Program-made: the position numbers and the translations under genes
Notes under the pieces: generated by a model
Told to the model about the DNA's origin: nothing
The model's input: the letters and a program-made list of their open reading frames with translations, nothing else
Database searches by the model: none
Shown here: piece after piece, positions 8,415 through 17,531 of the stretch
How the letters are laid out: every line of letters begins with the position of its first letter
How positions within the stretch are numbered: position 1 is the first letter of the stretch
From: Marivirga sericea
Lineage (GTDB): Bacteria > Bacteroidota > Bacteroidia > Cytophagales > Cyclobacteriaceae
Assembly (NCBI RefSeq): GCF_900177665.1
Contig: NZ_FXAW01000001.1
Coordinates: 186,001-250,000 of the forward strand
Length of the DNA: 64,000 bases
Reading direction: 5' to 3'

Positions 8415-9270
8415 AGTAGCTATTATTTGTTTGTGCTATAATCACGAGAAGTACGTGGAAGAGGCCATGGAATCTGTTCTCAATCAAACCTATGCTTCAG
8501 AGCTGATAGTAGTAGATGATGCTTCAACTGATAATAGCGTAGATAAAATAAGAAATTTTATAAAACAGCACCCAGAAGAAAACATTAATAGTATGTTCTT
8601 TGATGAAAATATAGGGAACTGCAAGGCATTTAATGCAGCTCTGATGACCACTGATGCTGATTATATTATTGATTTAGCTGCTGATGATGTGTTGTTACCG
8701 ACAAGAGTGAGTGAAGGCACGAAGAATTTGGATGTAAATCCATCAGTTGCTATCAATTTTACAAATGCAGAGTATATTGACGAATATGGTCGTTTTATCA
8801 AATCGCACTATTTAACTGATCAGAAGGGAATGGCTAAAGAACGCATTTTGGAAGGTGATGTGTTTAAAGAACTTCTGCAGCGTTACTTTATTTGTTCTCC
8901 AACCATGATGTATAGAGCTTCTTTCTTAAAAAGAATCGGAGGCTACGATGAAGAGCTGGCTTATGAAGATTTCGATATCATGCTTCGGCTTTCTCGCAGC
9001 AACCCTTTTAGTTACACGGATAAAGTTTTGGTAAAAAAAAGGGTTCTGAAGGCTTCAATGTCAACTAAACAATATAAAAAAGGAAATAAACAATTAGAGT
9101 CTACATTGAAAATTTGCAAGAAAGCTTTCTTAATGATTCAAAGCGAAGGGGAGAAAAAAGCTTTGTTGAGACGAATAGTTTTTGAAGCCAAGCAGGCTTT
9201 TATTCATAAAAGATTCTTATTGTTCTCAGCATTTATTAATTTAGGGGTTAAAACCATTTTGCAAAAATGA
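8401..9270 (+). CDS. Glycosyltransferase family 2
   Basis: A 289-aa GT-A fold enzyme starting VAIICLCYNHEKYVEEAMESV. The nucleotide-sugar-binding DDAST (about residue 40) and the metal-binding AADD (about residue 96) are both present, and YEDFDIMLRLSR corresponds to the ED motif carrying the catalytic base. It transfers a sugar from a nucleotide donor; donor and acceptor cannot be predicted. It overlaps the flippase by 14 nt and the phosphatase by 4 nt, consistent with one transcript. Confidence 0.9.
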   Translation: MMSAKVAIICLCYNHEKYVEEAMESVLNQTYASELIVVDDASTDNSVDKIRNFIKQHPEENINSMFFDENIGNCKAFNAALMTTDADYIIDLAADDVLLPTRVSEGTKNLDVNPSVAINFTNAEYIDEYGRFIKSHYLTDQKGMAKERILEGDVFKELLQRYFICSPTMMYRASFLKRIGGYDEELAYEDFDIMLRLSRSNPFSYTDKVLVKKRVLKASMSTKQYKKGNKQLESTLKICKKAFLMIQSEGEKKALLRRIVFEAKQAFIHKRFLLFSAFINLGVKTILQK

Positions 9271-9749
9271 GAAAAATACTTTTCGTGTGCTTGGGAAATA
9301 TCTGTCGGTCGCCATTGGCTGAAGGATTGATGTCAAAAAAAATAGCAAAATTAAATATTGAAGAGCAATTTAAGATTGATTCTTGTGGAACAGCTGATTA
9401 TCATATAGGTGAATTACCAGATGAAAGGACTCGAGAAAATGCTTTGAAAAATGGATTGCAATTAAAGCAAAGAGCCAGGCAGTTTGAGGCTGCAGATTTC
9501 AACCGCTTTGATCAGATTCTAGTCATGGATAATGCTAATAAATTAAAAGTGATAGCTTTTGCAACTTCTGAGGAACATTTGCAAAAAGTCCAATTGATGA
9601 GAGATTTCGAAATTGATGTTAATTTGCAAGGAACAGATGTTCCTGATCCTTACTATGGTGGGGTAGAAGGCTTTCAAAATGTTTATGATATACTGGATAG
9701 ATGCACGAGCAATCTTCTAAATAACCAACTCCAAGCGATTGAGAATTGA
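9267..9749 (+). CDS. Low-molecular-weight protein tyrosine phosphatase
   Basis: A 160-aa LMW-PTP with the P-loop VCLGNICRSPLAEG, giving nucleophile Cys8 and Arg14. The general acid is Asp127 in DVPDPYYGG. In polysaccharide clusters such phosphatases (Wzb type) usually dephosphorylate a BY-kinase that controls chain length or export. Its position at the end of this cluster, overlapping the glycosyltransferase by 4 nt (ATGA), fits that role. No kinase is seen in the window. Confidence 0.93.
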   Translation: MRKILFVCLGNICRSPLAEGLMSKKIAKLNIEEQFKIDSCGTADYHIGELPDERTRENALKNGLQLKQRARQFEAADFNRFDQILVMDNANKLKVIAFATSEEHLQKVQLMRDFEIDVNLQGTDVPDPYYGGVEGFQNVYDILDRCTSNLLNNQLQAIEN

Positions 9750-9765
9750 TTTAAAAGTAGACTAG

Positions 9766-12492
9766 TTAATTATCCCACCAGCTTCTTCTTCTGTTCAATT
9801 TCAAATCTTGAAGTATCGAGGCTTTAACTCCAATATCTACACTAAATGACTGAAACCTACCGAATGGTACCCAATTGGCATTTATTTGCCAGCAATGCAA
9901 ATTTCTGAAAATATTAATGGAAGTTTGTGTGAAATCTTGACTTTCGAAGTCATAACCTGAAGTGAAACCAACTTTCCAATTTTCAGTGAAGTTTATATCT
10001 CCACTAAAGTTCATTGTTTGCTGAATATTGGCTTCTTCAAATCCTTGTCTACTCCACCTAATATTATATCGTACTCTTAAATTCCATGGCACATTAAAAT
10101 CGACATACATAGCTGGATTATTAGATAATGCTTGAACTTGATCTTCTGAAGCACCGGCTTCTCTTGCTTGATCTTCTAAATTATCTCTGTTTTCATCGTC
10201 ACTCTTTTTGCCCGCTGGATTTAAATTTGTTGATAAAGCGATATTCGCAGTTGTCAATCTCCCAATTCCTTGCCCACCTTCCCATGCATATTGGTCAATT
10301 CTCCTTTGAAAAACTTCTTCTGTTCCATTTTCCCTAGTGGTAATACTATCCAAGACCATTACATAAGGATCAAAACCCGTTTGAATATTTATATCAAGTT
10401 TATTGTTAAATAGATTTGTCCGAGCGTTGATGGATATTGGAGCTAATCGAAAAGAATCAGCAATAACGTTATAGCTTGTTGCGAAGGAGAGGTTGTCGAA
10501 AATTTTAACTTTTTTCGCAATGTCGGAAGTATCACTATCCTTTTTAACTTTCATTTCAACAGTATTAGCTAGTGAAATACCAATTGTCCCCGATTCCCCT
10601 CTTCCAGGACTTCCGTAAACAAAGCCTTCATATTTTGAAAATACTCTTGTGTTTCCCAATGAATCTGTTTGCACTTCTTTGTAAATACCATATTCTTCTT
10701 CTCCAAAATCAGGTCTCCAATTAAGATTGACCGATGGTGTCATGATGTGACGTACTGCCTTAACAGGCCCCTTTTTAGGATAGATGGTTCCGTATAACCT
10801 GGTTGTAAAACCAATGCCAGCATTATAGGATGAAGCTCTGCTAAATGTGTTTATGGTGTCGATTACAACACCTTTTGTTTCTTCACTATACCGATGATTC
10901 AATTCTCGCAAGTACCAAATTTCATCATAATTAAAACTAGGGCTAGCGGTAATAAATTTTAACAAATTGAAAGATGTTGATACAGGTATTCTGTGTCTCC
11001 CGCCATTATTAGCCCTTTCCAAAAAATATGGTAGGTTTTCTTGACTGAAGTCAGCAATACTATCTTCTCTAGCCTCTGGTCCAACCCTTCCAATATTGTT
11101 GGTAATTCTATTTGTGGTGGTGAAGTTGTACGAATAGTTGACTTTTTGAATCCAATCTAGTCCGTTTACATTTACCTTCTTGAAAGGGTACTGCCGATTC
11201 ATGTTCAAGGCGACCTCAGGTAGCAATAGATTGATTTCATTGGTTCTTACATCCTGATCATGCCTTGCGCTAACAGCATAGTTGAATGGTGTCCCTTTTA
11301 TAACGTTCGAGTAAGAAATATTTGAGTTAAAGTTTGCTGTAACTTGTTGTTCAAAATTTTGAGTTGGATTATTGTTATTGAACGAGGAGGTACCACCGTT
11401 TACCGAGGCAGAAAATCTACCTGTACCTTTAGACTCTGGCCTGTGTGACCATTGCACCCAAAAATCTCGAGATATTGATGAATCAGCTTCTGTTTCCCCA
11501 ATTCTTTGTTGATTAAAGCGAATGTTTAAAGTTCCGTTATAACTGTATCGTTTCTTGTAGTTAGACGCTAAAGATAGGCCATAGCTACCTTTAGAGTATA
11601 TTTCACCTCTTAACGCCATGTCTGCGTATTCATTTATGGCCCAGTAGTAGCCACCATCTCTTAAGAAAAACCCTCTTCTATTTTCTTCACCATATGTTGG
11701 AAATAGTATTCCTGAAGTTTTATTATTAGGCATGGGGAACATTCCGAAAGGGAAAACGAAAGGGGTCGGCAATTCTGTAATTTCAAGATTAAAAGGACCT
11801 GCTAAAATCTTATCACCAGGAATCAGTTTTATTTTATTAGCTGCAATTCCAAAATGAGGATGTTCTAAATTACAAGTCGTGTATAAAGCGTGATCACTGA
11901 ACATCTCGTCTTTTTCATTTTTCTTGGTCCAGTTTGAGTGCATGAAAGCTTCTCCTTGTTGTGTTACTACACCTTTAATAATTGCTTTCTTGGTATCGAA
12001 ATTATATACGATTTGATCGGTTTGATAGACTTGACCTTTGTCTGTGAAAACTGGTTTTCCCGTTACTTTTTCTGTAGAGTCTTTTAGTCCGCTTGCCTCT
12101 AAAATCTTAGTATTATAATTGACTTTGATTTTGTCTGCATCTAGCTCAATCTCTCCATAATCAACATGCGCTGTCTTAAACATAATAATGTCTTGCGTTT
12201 TCATGTTAAAGTTCATAGAGTCCTTGGCACTGTAATTGACAGTAGTTGCAATGTCTCCTTTTTTCTGAGTTTTGACAGAGTCAGTAGCTGTAGCTTTGGT
12301 AGAATCTGTAAGATTGGCGATAGTGGAGTCAGAAAGGATTTCTTTTGTGGAATCCGATAGAGATTGGGTAGAATCAATTTTAATAAAATTACTAATGACT
12401 GAATCAGATTTCTGACTTATAGAGTCAACTTCTTGAGCTAAACCGAAAAATGGTGCAACAATTATGAAAATACTTAAAATATACCGCCTCAA
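9766..12492 (-). CDS. lptD: LPS-assembly outer membrane protein LptD-like
   Basis: A large outer-membrane protein (about 908 aa from the TTG at 12492). I chose that start because it puts a signal peptide RRYILSIFIIVAPFFGLAQ at the N-terminus; the open frame continues upstream to 12807 but overlaps the divergent amidase. Next comes a low-complexity Asp-Ser-Thr linker, an LptA/OstA-like domain (about DADKIKVNYNTKILEASG to LAGPFNLEITELPTPF), then a long beta-barrel region. The segment TPFVFPFGMFPMPNNKTSGILFP is typical of Bacteroidota LptD proteins. It inserts lipopolysaccharide into the outer leaflet. It is divergent from the amidase gene by about 85 bp. Confidence 0.88.
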   Translation of the reverse strand: MRRYILSIFIIVAPFFGLAQEVDSISQKSDSVISNFIKIDSTQSLSDSTKEILSDSTIANLTDSTKATATDSVKTQKKGDIATTVNYSAKDSMNFNMKTQDIIMFKTAHVDYGEIELDADKIKVNYNTKILEASGLKDSTEKVTGKPVFTDKGQVYQTDQIVYNFDTKKAIIKGVVTQQGEAFMHSNWTKKNEKDEMFSDHALYTTCNLEHPHFGIAANKIKLIPGDKILAGPFNLEITELPTPFVFPFGMFPMPNNKTSGILFPTYGEENRRGFFLRDGGYYWAINEYADMALRGEIYSKGSYGLSLASNYKKRYSYNGTLNIRFNQQRIGETEADSSISRDFWVQWSHRPESKGTGRFSASVNGGTSSFNNNNPTQNFEQQVTANFNSNISYSNVIKGTPFNYAVSARHDQDVRTNEINLLLPEVALNMNRQYPFKKVNVNGLDWIQKVNYSYNFTTTNRITNNIGRVGPEAREDSIADFSQENLPYFLERANNGGRHRIPVSTSFNLLKFITASPSFNYDEIWYLRELNHRYSEETKGVVIDTINTFSRASSYNAGIGFTTRLYGTIYPKKGPVKAVRHIMTPSVNLNWRPDFGEEEYGIYKEVQTDSLGNTRVFSKYEGFVYGSPGRGESGTIGISLANTVEMKVKKDSDTSDIAKKVKIFDNLSFATSYNVIADSFRLAPISINARTNLFNNKLDINIQTGFDPYVMVLDSITTRENGTEEVFQRRIDQYAWEGGQGIGRLTTANIALSTNLNPAGKKSDDENRDNLEDQAREAGASEDQVQALSNNPAMYVDFNVPWNLRVRYNIRWSRQGFEEANIQQTMNFSGDINFTENWKVGFTSGYDFESQDFTQTSINIFRNLHCWQINANWVPFGRFQSFSVDIGVKASILQDLKLNRRRSWWDN

Positions 12493-12577
12493 ATTATTCT
12501 GTGGATTTTTCCGATTTGATGAATTTTTGCAATCTTTGTGTAAAATTATACTATTCAAATTTAACAACCGAAAGATT

Positions 12578-13363
12578 GTGAAAAATATTACCATCCTTTC
12601 TACACTTACTATCTTGATGGTCCTTGGCTCATTCACAAATCTTAACAAACCATCATATAAAGTTGATAAAGTTGTGATCGATGCTGGACATGGGGGCAAA
12701 GATAGTGGAACAAGAGGCGTAATGTCAAAAGAAAAAGACATAGCTTTAGAAATTGCCTTGGAGTTAGGTGAAATAATAAAAGAATATTTGCCTGATGTTG
12801 AAGTCATTTACACTAGAACTGATGATCACTTTATTGAGCTTGATGAACGTTCCAACATCGCAAACAAAAATGGTGCCGACCTGTTTGTATCGATTCATTG
12901 CAATGCTGTAGAGTATAGTGATGAAGTTCACGGTACAGAGACGTGGATAATGGGTCTTCATAAATCAGAGACAAATTTAAACGTGGCTAAGAGAGAAAAT
13001 TCAGTTATCTTGATGGAAGAAAATTATGAAGAGAAATATGAAGGCTTTGATCCTAATGATCCGGCTTCACATATTCTTTTTTCATTGTATCAGAACGCCT
13101 ATTTATCCAATAGTTTAAAGCTAGCGGAAAAGGTTGAGTATCAGTTTGATAAAAGGGTAGGTCGTCATAGCAGGGGGGTTAAGCAGGCTGGATTTGTAGT
13201 TTTATTTAAGAGCTCAATGCCGAGTGTTTTAATAGAAACGGGCTTCCTTAGCAATCCTAAAGAAGAAAGGTATTTGAACGATGAGCTCGGACAAACGTAT
13301 ATAGCTTCTGGTATCTTCCGCGCAGTGCGGGACTACAAAGTCGAAATTGAATCAATGAACTAA
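12578..13363 (+). CDS. N-acetylmuramoyl-L-alanine amidase (Amidase_3)
   Basis: A zinc amidase that cleaves the stem peptide from peptidoglycan during cell separation. Motifs in order are VVIDAGHGGKDSG (first Zn ligand His), the region around EIALELGEII (second ligand), SIHCNAV (third ligand His) and PSVLIETGFLSNPKEERYL (catalytic Glu). The GTG at 12578 gives a compact signal-peptide-like start VKNITILSTLTILMVLGSF; the frame is open back to 12464 but the extra residues look non-native and overlap lptD. The MlaD-like gene follows 11 nt later, so the two are likely co-transcribed. Confidence 0.9.
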   Translation: MKNITILSTLTILMVLGSFTNLNKPSYKVDKVVIDAGHGGKDSGTRGVMSKEKDIALEIALELGEIIKEYLPDVEVIYTRTDDHFIELDERSNIANKNGADLFVSIHCNAVEYSDEVHGTETWIMGLHKSETNLNVAKRENSVILMEENYEEKYEGFDPNDPASHILFSLYQNAYLSNSLKLAEKVEYQFDKRVGRHSRGVKQAGFVVLFKSSMPSVLIETGFLSNPKEERYLNDELGQTYIASGIFRAVRDYKVEIESMN

Positions 13364-13374
13364 AATTATACAAA

Positions 13375-14304
13375 TTGAAAATAGCTAAAGAAATTAAAGT
13401 TGCCGTATTGGCAATTGTTGCAATCGTCATATTTTACTTTGGATTTAATTTTTTGAAGGGGATTGATTTTTTTGATCCCTCCAATGAATATTATGCCATT
13501 TATGATCAAGTAGATGGGTTAACAGCCGCTAATCCTGTACTGTTGAGTGGACTATCGGTTGGTCGGGTAAGTAAAATTGAAATCCTTCAAGAGCAAGAAA
13601 ACAAATTAAAAGTCTTTTTTGAAGTAAGAGAAGATATAACATTAGGTAAGGAATCTGTTGCACTTTTAACTTCCGATATCTTAGGATCACAGACAATTGT
13701 CATTAAAAGGAATCTGGTCAAGGATCCTTTGCCGGAAGGTAGTGAGATTAAGGGAAATATAGAACCTGCTTTGACTGCTCAAATTCAAGAACAGGCTTAT
13801 CCTGTTCTGAAAACATTGGATTCCGTGGGTCAGCATTTGAACGGTATTTTAGCGAATATTGATAAGAATGAAGAGGCTATTCAAAATATCATGTTAAACG
13901 TAGAACTTACCACTCAAAATTTGGCGAAAATTTCTGAAAAGCAATCTACGATAAATGCTGTTATTGACGATTTCAAGAAAATTTCTGCTACCCTAGCAAA
14001 TGAGAAAAACGGATTGAAAGCTTTACTACAGAAGACCAATGGTATTGCAGACTCTGTAAATGCGCTTGAATTAGCAAAAGTTGTAAATAGATTAGATACG
14101 ACCTTACTTACTATCAATAGCACAGTCGCAAGCATGCAAGATGGAGAAGGAACTATTGACAAATTACTTAATGATGATTCATTATATTTGAATCTTAACC
14201 AAACGCTGCTTGATCTGGATGCACTTTTAATTGACATGAAAGATCAACCGAAAAAATATGTTCATTTCTCTCTTTTTGGAAGAAAGGACAAAAAGAAAGA
14301 CTAA
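13375..14304 (+). CDS. MlaD/MCE family lipid-transport protein
   Basis: A 309-aa protein starting with a TTG codon. One N-terminal membrane helix (KVAVLAIVAIVIFYFGFNFL) is followed by an MCE domain (about residues 36-115: YYAIYDQVDGLTAANPVLLSGLSVGRVSKI). A long helical C-terminal part follows (about residues 140-290). MCE proteins form rings in the periplasm and move phospholipids between membranes with an ABC transporter; no MlaE or MlaF gene is next to it. It sits 11 nt after the amidase and 43 nt before the carboxylase gene. Confidence 0.9.
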   Translation: MKIAKEIKVAVLAIVAIVIFYFGFNFLKGIDFFDPSNEYYAIYDQVDGLTAANPVLLSGLSVGRVSKIEILQEQENKLKVFFEVREDITLGKESVALLTSDILGSQTIVIKRNLVKDPLPEGSEIKGNIEPALTAQIQEQAYPVLKTLDSVGQHLNGILANIDKNEEAIQNIMLNVELTTQNLAKISEKQSTINAVIDDFKKISATLANEKNGLKALLQKTNGIADSVNALELAKVVNRLDTTLLTINSTVASMQDGEGTIDKLLNDDSLYLNLNQTLLDLDALLIDMKDQPKKYVHFSLFGRKDKKKD

Positions 14305-14347
14305 AGGAAAACTCAAATAATTATTAAATATACCAGGAAACGACTCA

Positions 14348-15976
14348 ATGGATATCGCATTTAATAAAAACGAAGATCTCAACAAACAAGAGGTAGACAA
14401 GCTCAAACACAAATTAGAAAAAGTATATTTAGGAGGGGGGGAGAAAAAGATTGCTTCCCAACACGACAAAGGCAAACTTACAGCAAGAGAACGCATCGAT
14501 TATTTAATCGATGATGATTCAGATTTTCTTGAAATTGGTGCTTTTGCAGCTGACGGTATGTACGAAGATGTGGGAGGCTGCCCTTCTGCAGGAGTTGTAA
14601 CAGGAATTGGATATGTAGAAGGAAGGCAAGTGGTAGTGGTAGCTAATGATGCCACTGTAAAAGCAGGTGCTTGGTTTCCAATGACAGCAAAAAAGAATTT
14701 AAGAGCTCAGGAAGTGGCTATGGAAAACAGATTGCCAATTATCTATTTAGTAGATAGCGCTGGAGTTTTCTTACCTATGCAAAATGAAATTTTCCCTGAT
14801 AAAGAGCACTTCGGAAGGCAATTTAGGAATAATGCTAAAATGTCGTCAATGGGGATTATTCAGGTGGCAGCTATTATGGGAAGTTGCGTTGCAGGAGGTG
14901 CATATTTGCCCATTATGGCAGATGAGGCTATGATTGTGAATAAAACTGGTTCTATCTTCTTGGCGGGATCTTATCTAGTGAAAGCAGCAATAGGAGAGGA
15001 TATTGATAACGAAACTTTAGGCGGGGCTTCTACACATTGTGAAATATCAGGAGTTACTGATAATAAACACGAAACGGATCAAGACTGCTTAAATGATATT
15101 CGTAAAATCTTTAATAAAATAGGCAGCTACGAAAAAGCTGGTTTTAATAGAGAGCAACCAGCTACTCCTAAAAAAGATGAAAAGGAGATTTACGGTCTTC
15201 TTCCTAACGATAGAGTTAAACCTTATGATACTAAAGATATCATAGAAAGGTTAGTTGATAACTCTGAATTTGATGAATATAAGGCACTTTACGGAAAATC
15301 TATTATATGCGGAACCGCAAGGATAGATGGTTGGGCTGTTGGAATAGTAGCTAACCAAAGGAAAGTGGTAAAAACCAAAAAAGGGGAAATGCAAATGGGT
15401 GGAGTGATCTACTCCGATTCCGCTGATAAGTCTGCACGCTTTATCATGAATTGTAATCAACGTAAAATTCCTTTGGTTTTTCTCCAAGATGTAAGTGGTT
15501 TTATGATTGGCAGTAAGTCAGAGCACGGGGGAATCATTAAGGATGGAGCTAAAATGGTGAATGCTATGGCAAATTCTGTCGTACCAAAATTTACTATAGT
15601 GATCGGTAATTCATACGGAGCTGGAAATTACGCCATGTGCGGAAAAGCTTATGATCCACGTTTAATTTATGCGTGGCCGACAGCACAGATTGCTGTGATG
15701 AGTGGAGCTGCCGCTGCTAAAACCTTGTTGCAAATAAAAGTAGCTACACTTAAGGCTAAAGGTGAAGAAATTTCTGAAGAAGATAAAGAGAAAATGTTGA
15801 AAGACATTACGGATAAGTACAATGAGGAATTGTCACCATACTATGCTGCTTCAAGATTATGGGTAGATGGCATAATAGATCCTCTGGAAACAAGAAAAGT
15901 TATTTCAATGGGAATAGAAGCCGCAGATCATGCGCCTATTGAAAAACCGTTTAATGTTGGCGTAATCCAAACCTAA
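14348..15976 (+). CDS. Acyl-CoA carboxylase, carboxyltransferase (beta) subunit
   Basis: A 542-aa carboxyltransferase with the paired crotonase-fold halves. The N-half has GKLTARERIDYL and VVVVANDATVKAGAWFP, and the C-half has GIVANQRKV, PLVFLQDVSGFMIG and GNSYGAGNYAMCGKAYDPRL. The overall layout and GGASTHCEISGVTD resemble 3-methylcrotonyl-CoA carboxylase beta more than propionyl-CoA carboxylase, but this is a judgement by eye. It transfers CO2 from biotin to an acyl-CoA. No biotin-carrying alpha subunit is adjacent, so the partner must be encoded elsewhere. Confidence 0.88.
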   Translation: MDIAFNKNEDLNKQEVDKLKHKLEKVYLGGGEKKIASQHDKGKLTARERIDYLIDDDSDFLEIGAFAADGMYEDVGGCPSAGVVTGIGYVEGRQVVVVANDATVKAGAWFPMTAKKNLRAQEVAMENRLPIIYLVDSAGVFLPMQNEIFPDKEHFGRQFRNNAKMSSMGIIQVAAIMGSCVAGGAYLPIMADEAMIVNKTGSIFLAGSYLVKAAIGEDIDNETLGGASTHCEISGVTDNKHETDQDCLNDIRKIFNKIGSYEKAGFNREQPATPKKDEKEIYGLLPNDRVKPYDTKDIIERLVDNSEFDEYKALYGKSIICGTARIDGWAVGIVANQRKVVKTKKGEMQMGGVIYSDSADKSARFIMNCNQRKIPLVFLQDVSGFMIGSKSEHGGIIKDGAKMVNAMANSVVPKFTIVIGNSYGAGNYAMCGKAYDPRLIYAWPTAQIAVMSGAAAAKTLLQIKVATLKAKGEEISEEDKEKMLKDITDKYNEELSPYYAASRLWVDGIIDPLETRKVISMGIEAADHAPIEKPFNVGVIQT

Positions 15977-15988
15977 AATCAAGCGTAA

Positions 15989-16855
15989 TTGAAATTAAAT
16001 AAGAAAGAATTTCAGGCATTAGTTTCCCTTTTAGAGGATGAAGATCAAGAGGTCAATCGTCATGTGGAAGGGAAAATAATGTCCTTAGGAAATGAAGTGA
16101 TTCCATTTCTAGAAGAACAATGGGAGAATAGTTTTGATCCCAACATTCAACGAAAAATTGAGGATATGATTCATACGCTTCAATTTTCTCAGTTGAAAGA
16201 GCGCTTCAGAGCATGGAAAGAGCAGGGTGGAGAAAGCCTACTGGAAGGAATGTGGCTGGTTTCGCTTTATCAATATCCTGATACAGAATTGAGTGAGTTA
16301 ACTAAAGAAATAGAGCAAATCTACTATGATATTTGGGTTGAGTTGAAGGAAGATCTGCATCCTTATGACCAGATTAAAATTATAAATGGTGCACTGTTCA
16401 CTAAACTGAAATTTAGAGCCAATACGAAAAATTTCCATTCGCCTAATAATTCTTTTTTGAAGTCAGTTTTGGAAAGCAAAAGAGGGAATCCTATTTCGCT
16501 ATCCGTGGTATATATGTTGGTGGCGGAAAGGCTGGGGTTACCGATTTATGGAGTGAACTTGCCTAACTTGTTTATCATTACCTATAAAAGCGAAGAAATT
16601 CAATTTTATGTAAATGCATTCAATAGAGGATTAATATTTTCAAAAAAAGATATCGATAATTATCTAGCAAACTTAAATCTCACACCAAAACCAATTTTCT
16701 ATGAGCCCTGTTCGAATGAAGATATTATCAAAAGAGTTTTGCGGAATTTAATAATGGCCTTTGAGAAACTAGGAGAGCATCATAGATCGGAGGAAGTAAA
16801 AGAGCTTTTGATTGAGGTTTCTGGTGGGATTGATTTTGATGCTTTGGGGCTATAA
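15989..16855 (+). CDS. SirB1-family transglutaminase-like protein
   Basis: A 288-aa protein starting with TTG, 12 nt after the carboxylase gene. Residues 1-60 look like a small HEAT-like helical region (LVSLLEDEDQEVNRHVEGKI). The SirB1/Transglut_core2 domain follows, with the characteristic RGNPISLSVVYMLVAERLGLPIYGVNLPNLFIITY (about residues 165-200). The classical catalytic Cys is replaced by Ser in RGNPISLS, as is usual for this family. It is therefore unlikely to be an active transglutaminase; the function is unknown. Confidence 0.87.
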   Translation: MKLNKKEFQALVSLLEDEDQEVNRHVEGKIMSLGNEVIPFLEEQWENSFDPNIQRKIEDMIHTLQFSQLKERFRAWKEQGGESLLEGMWLVSLYQYPDTELSELTKEIEQIYYDIWVELKEDLHPYDQIKIINGALFTKLKFRANTKNFHSPNNSFLKSVLESKRGNPISLSVVYMLVAERLGLPIYGVNLPNLFIITYKSEEIQFYVNAFNRGLIFSKKDIDNYLANLNLTPKPIFYEPCSNEDIIKRVLRNLIMAFEKLGEHHRSEEVKELLIEVSGGIDFDALGL

Positions 16856-16879
16856 TTCGAAATGTTTTATCCATTTTGT

Positions 16880-17515
16880 TCAAGTCACATTTAAACAGAT
16901 AAAATATTCCCCCAATTCATAAAAAGCTAATTGATAGCTTTTTTGAAAGCCATCTTTTTTAATAGTTCCATTCATTAAAGTCCAATCCTTATTTTCCGGC
17001 TTAACACTCATATGCTCTTTGAAATCAAGTTCTCTTTTCATAAATAGCTTATACAAGACTTCTTTGGCTGACCATACCTTAGAAAAATAGACGAGATTAT
17101 TTTGGCAATAATCCATTTCTTCTTCAGTAAAAAGTCTTGGCGCAACTTTGGCCATTTTTGCCTTGGGTTTTTCGATATCAATACCTACATCGAGCTTGTG
17201 TCCAATGGCAAGCGCAATATAATTTTCAGTGTGGGAAAGGGAAATGTCATATTCTGAATTGGATATCTGGGGTTTGCCATAAATGTTGCGGAAAATAGGT
17301 TCCTCAGAGATTTGAAGTTGATGTAATACAGTTTTACACAGCATTCTTCCTGCCATGAATTCTAACTTTTTTTCAGAGTGGGTAGTTTCTTCAAAAATTC
17401 TTTGGTCAATTGAGCTGAGTTGGACATTTTTCTCGTAGAAGGCTAAATGCTCTTCGATTTTCCAAACAGCTAAATGAATATTCTCGTTGATTTGCTTAAT
17501 AAAATCTAATGCCAT
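16880..17515 (-). CDS. 4'-phosphopantetheinyl transferase, Sfp-like
   Basis: A 211-aa enzyme that moves phosphopantetheine from CoA to the Ser of carrier proteins. The family motifs are DISLSHTENYIALAIG (about residues 90-105), VGIDIEKPKAK (metal-binding Asp and Glu) and FSKVWSAKEVLYKLF (the WxxKEA-like motif). At this length it is Sfp/EntD-like and not the shorter AcpS. Only 16 bp separate its start from that of the divergent WD40 gene, so the two promoters must overlap or lie within the genes. Confidence 0.92.
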   Translation of the reverse strand: MALDFIKQINENIHLAVWKIEEHLAFYEKNVQLSSIDQRIFEETTHSEKKLEFMAGRMLCKTVLHQLQISEEPIFRNIYGKPQISNSEYDISLSHTENYIALAIGHKLDVGIDIEKPKAKMAKVAPRLFTEEEMDYCQNNLVYFSKVWSAKEVLYKLFMKRELDFKEHMSVKPENKDWTLMNGTIKKDGFQKSYQLAFYELGEYFICLNVT

Positions 17516-17531
17516 CGTTTAACTTTACAAT

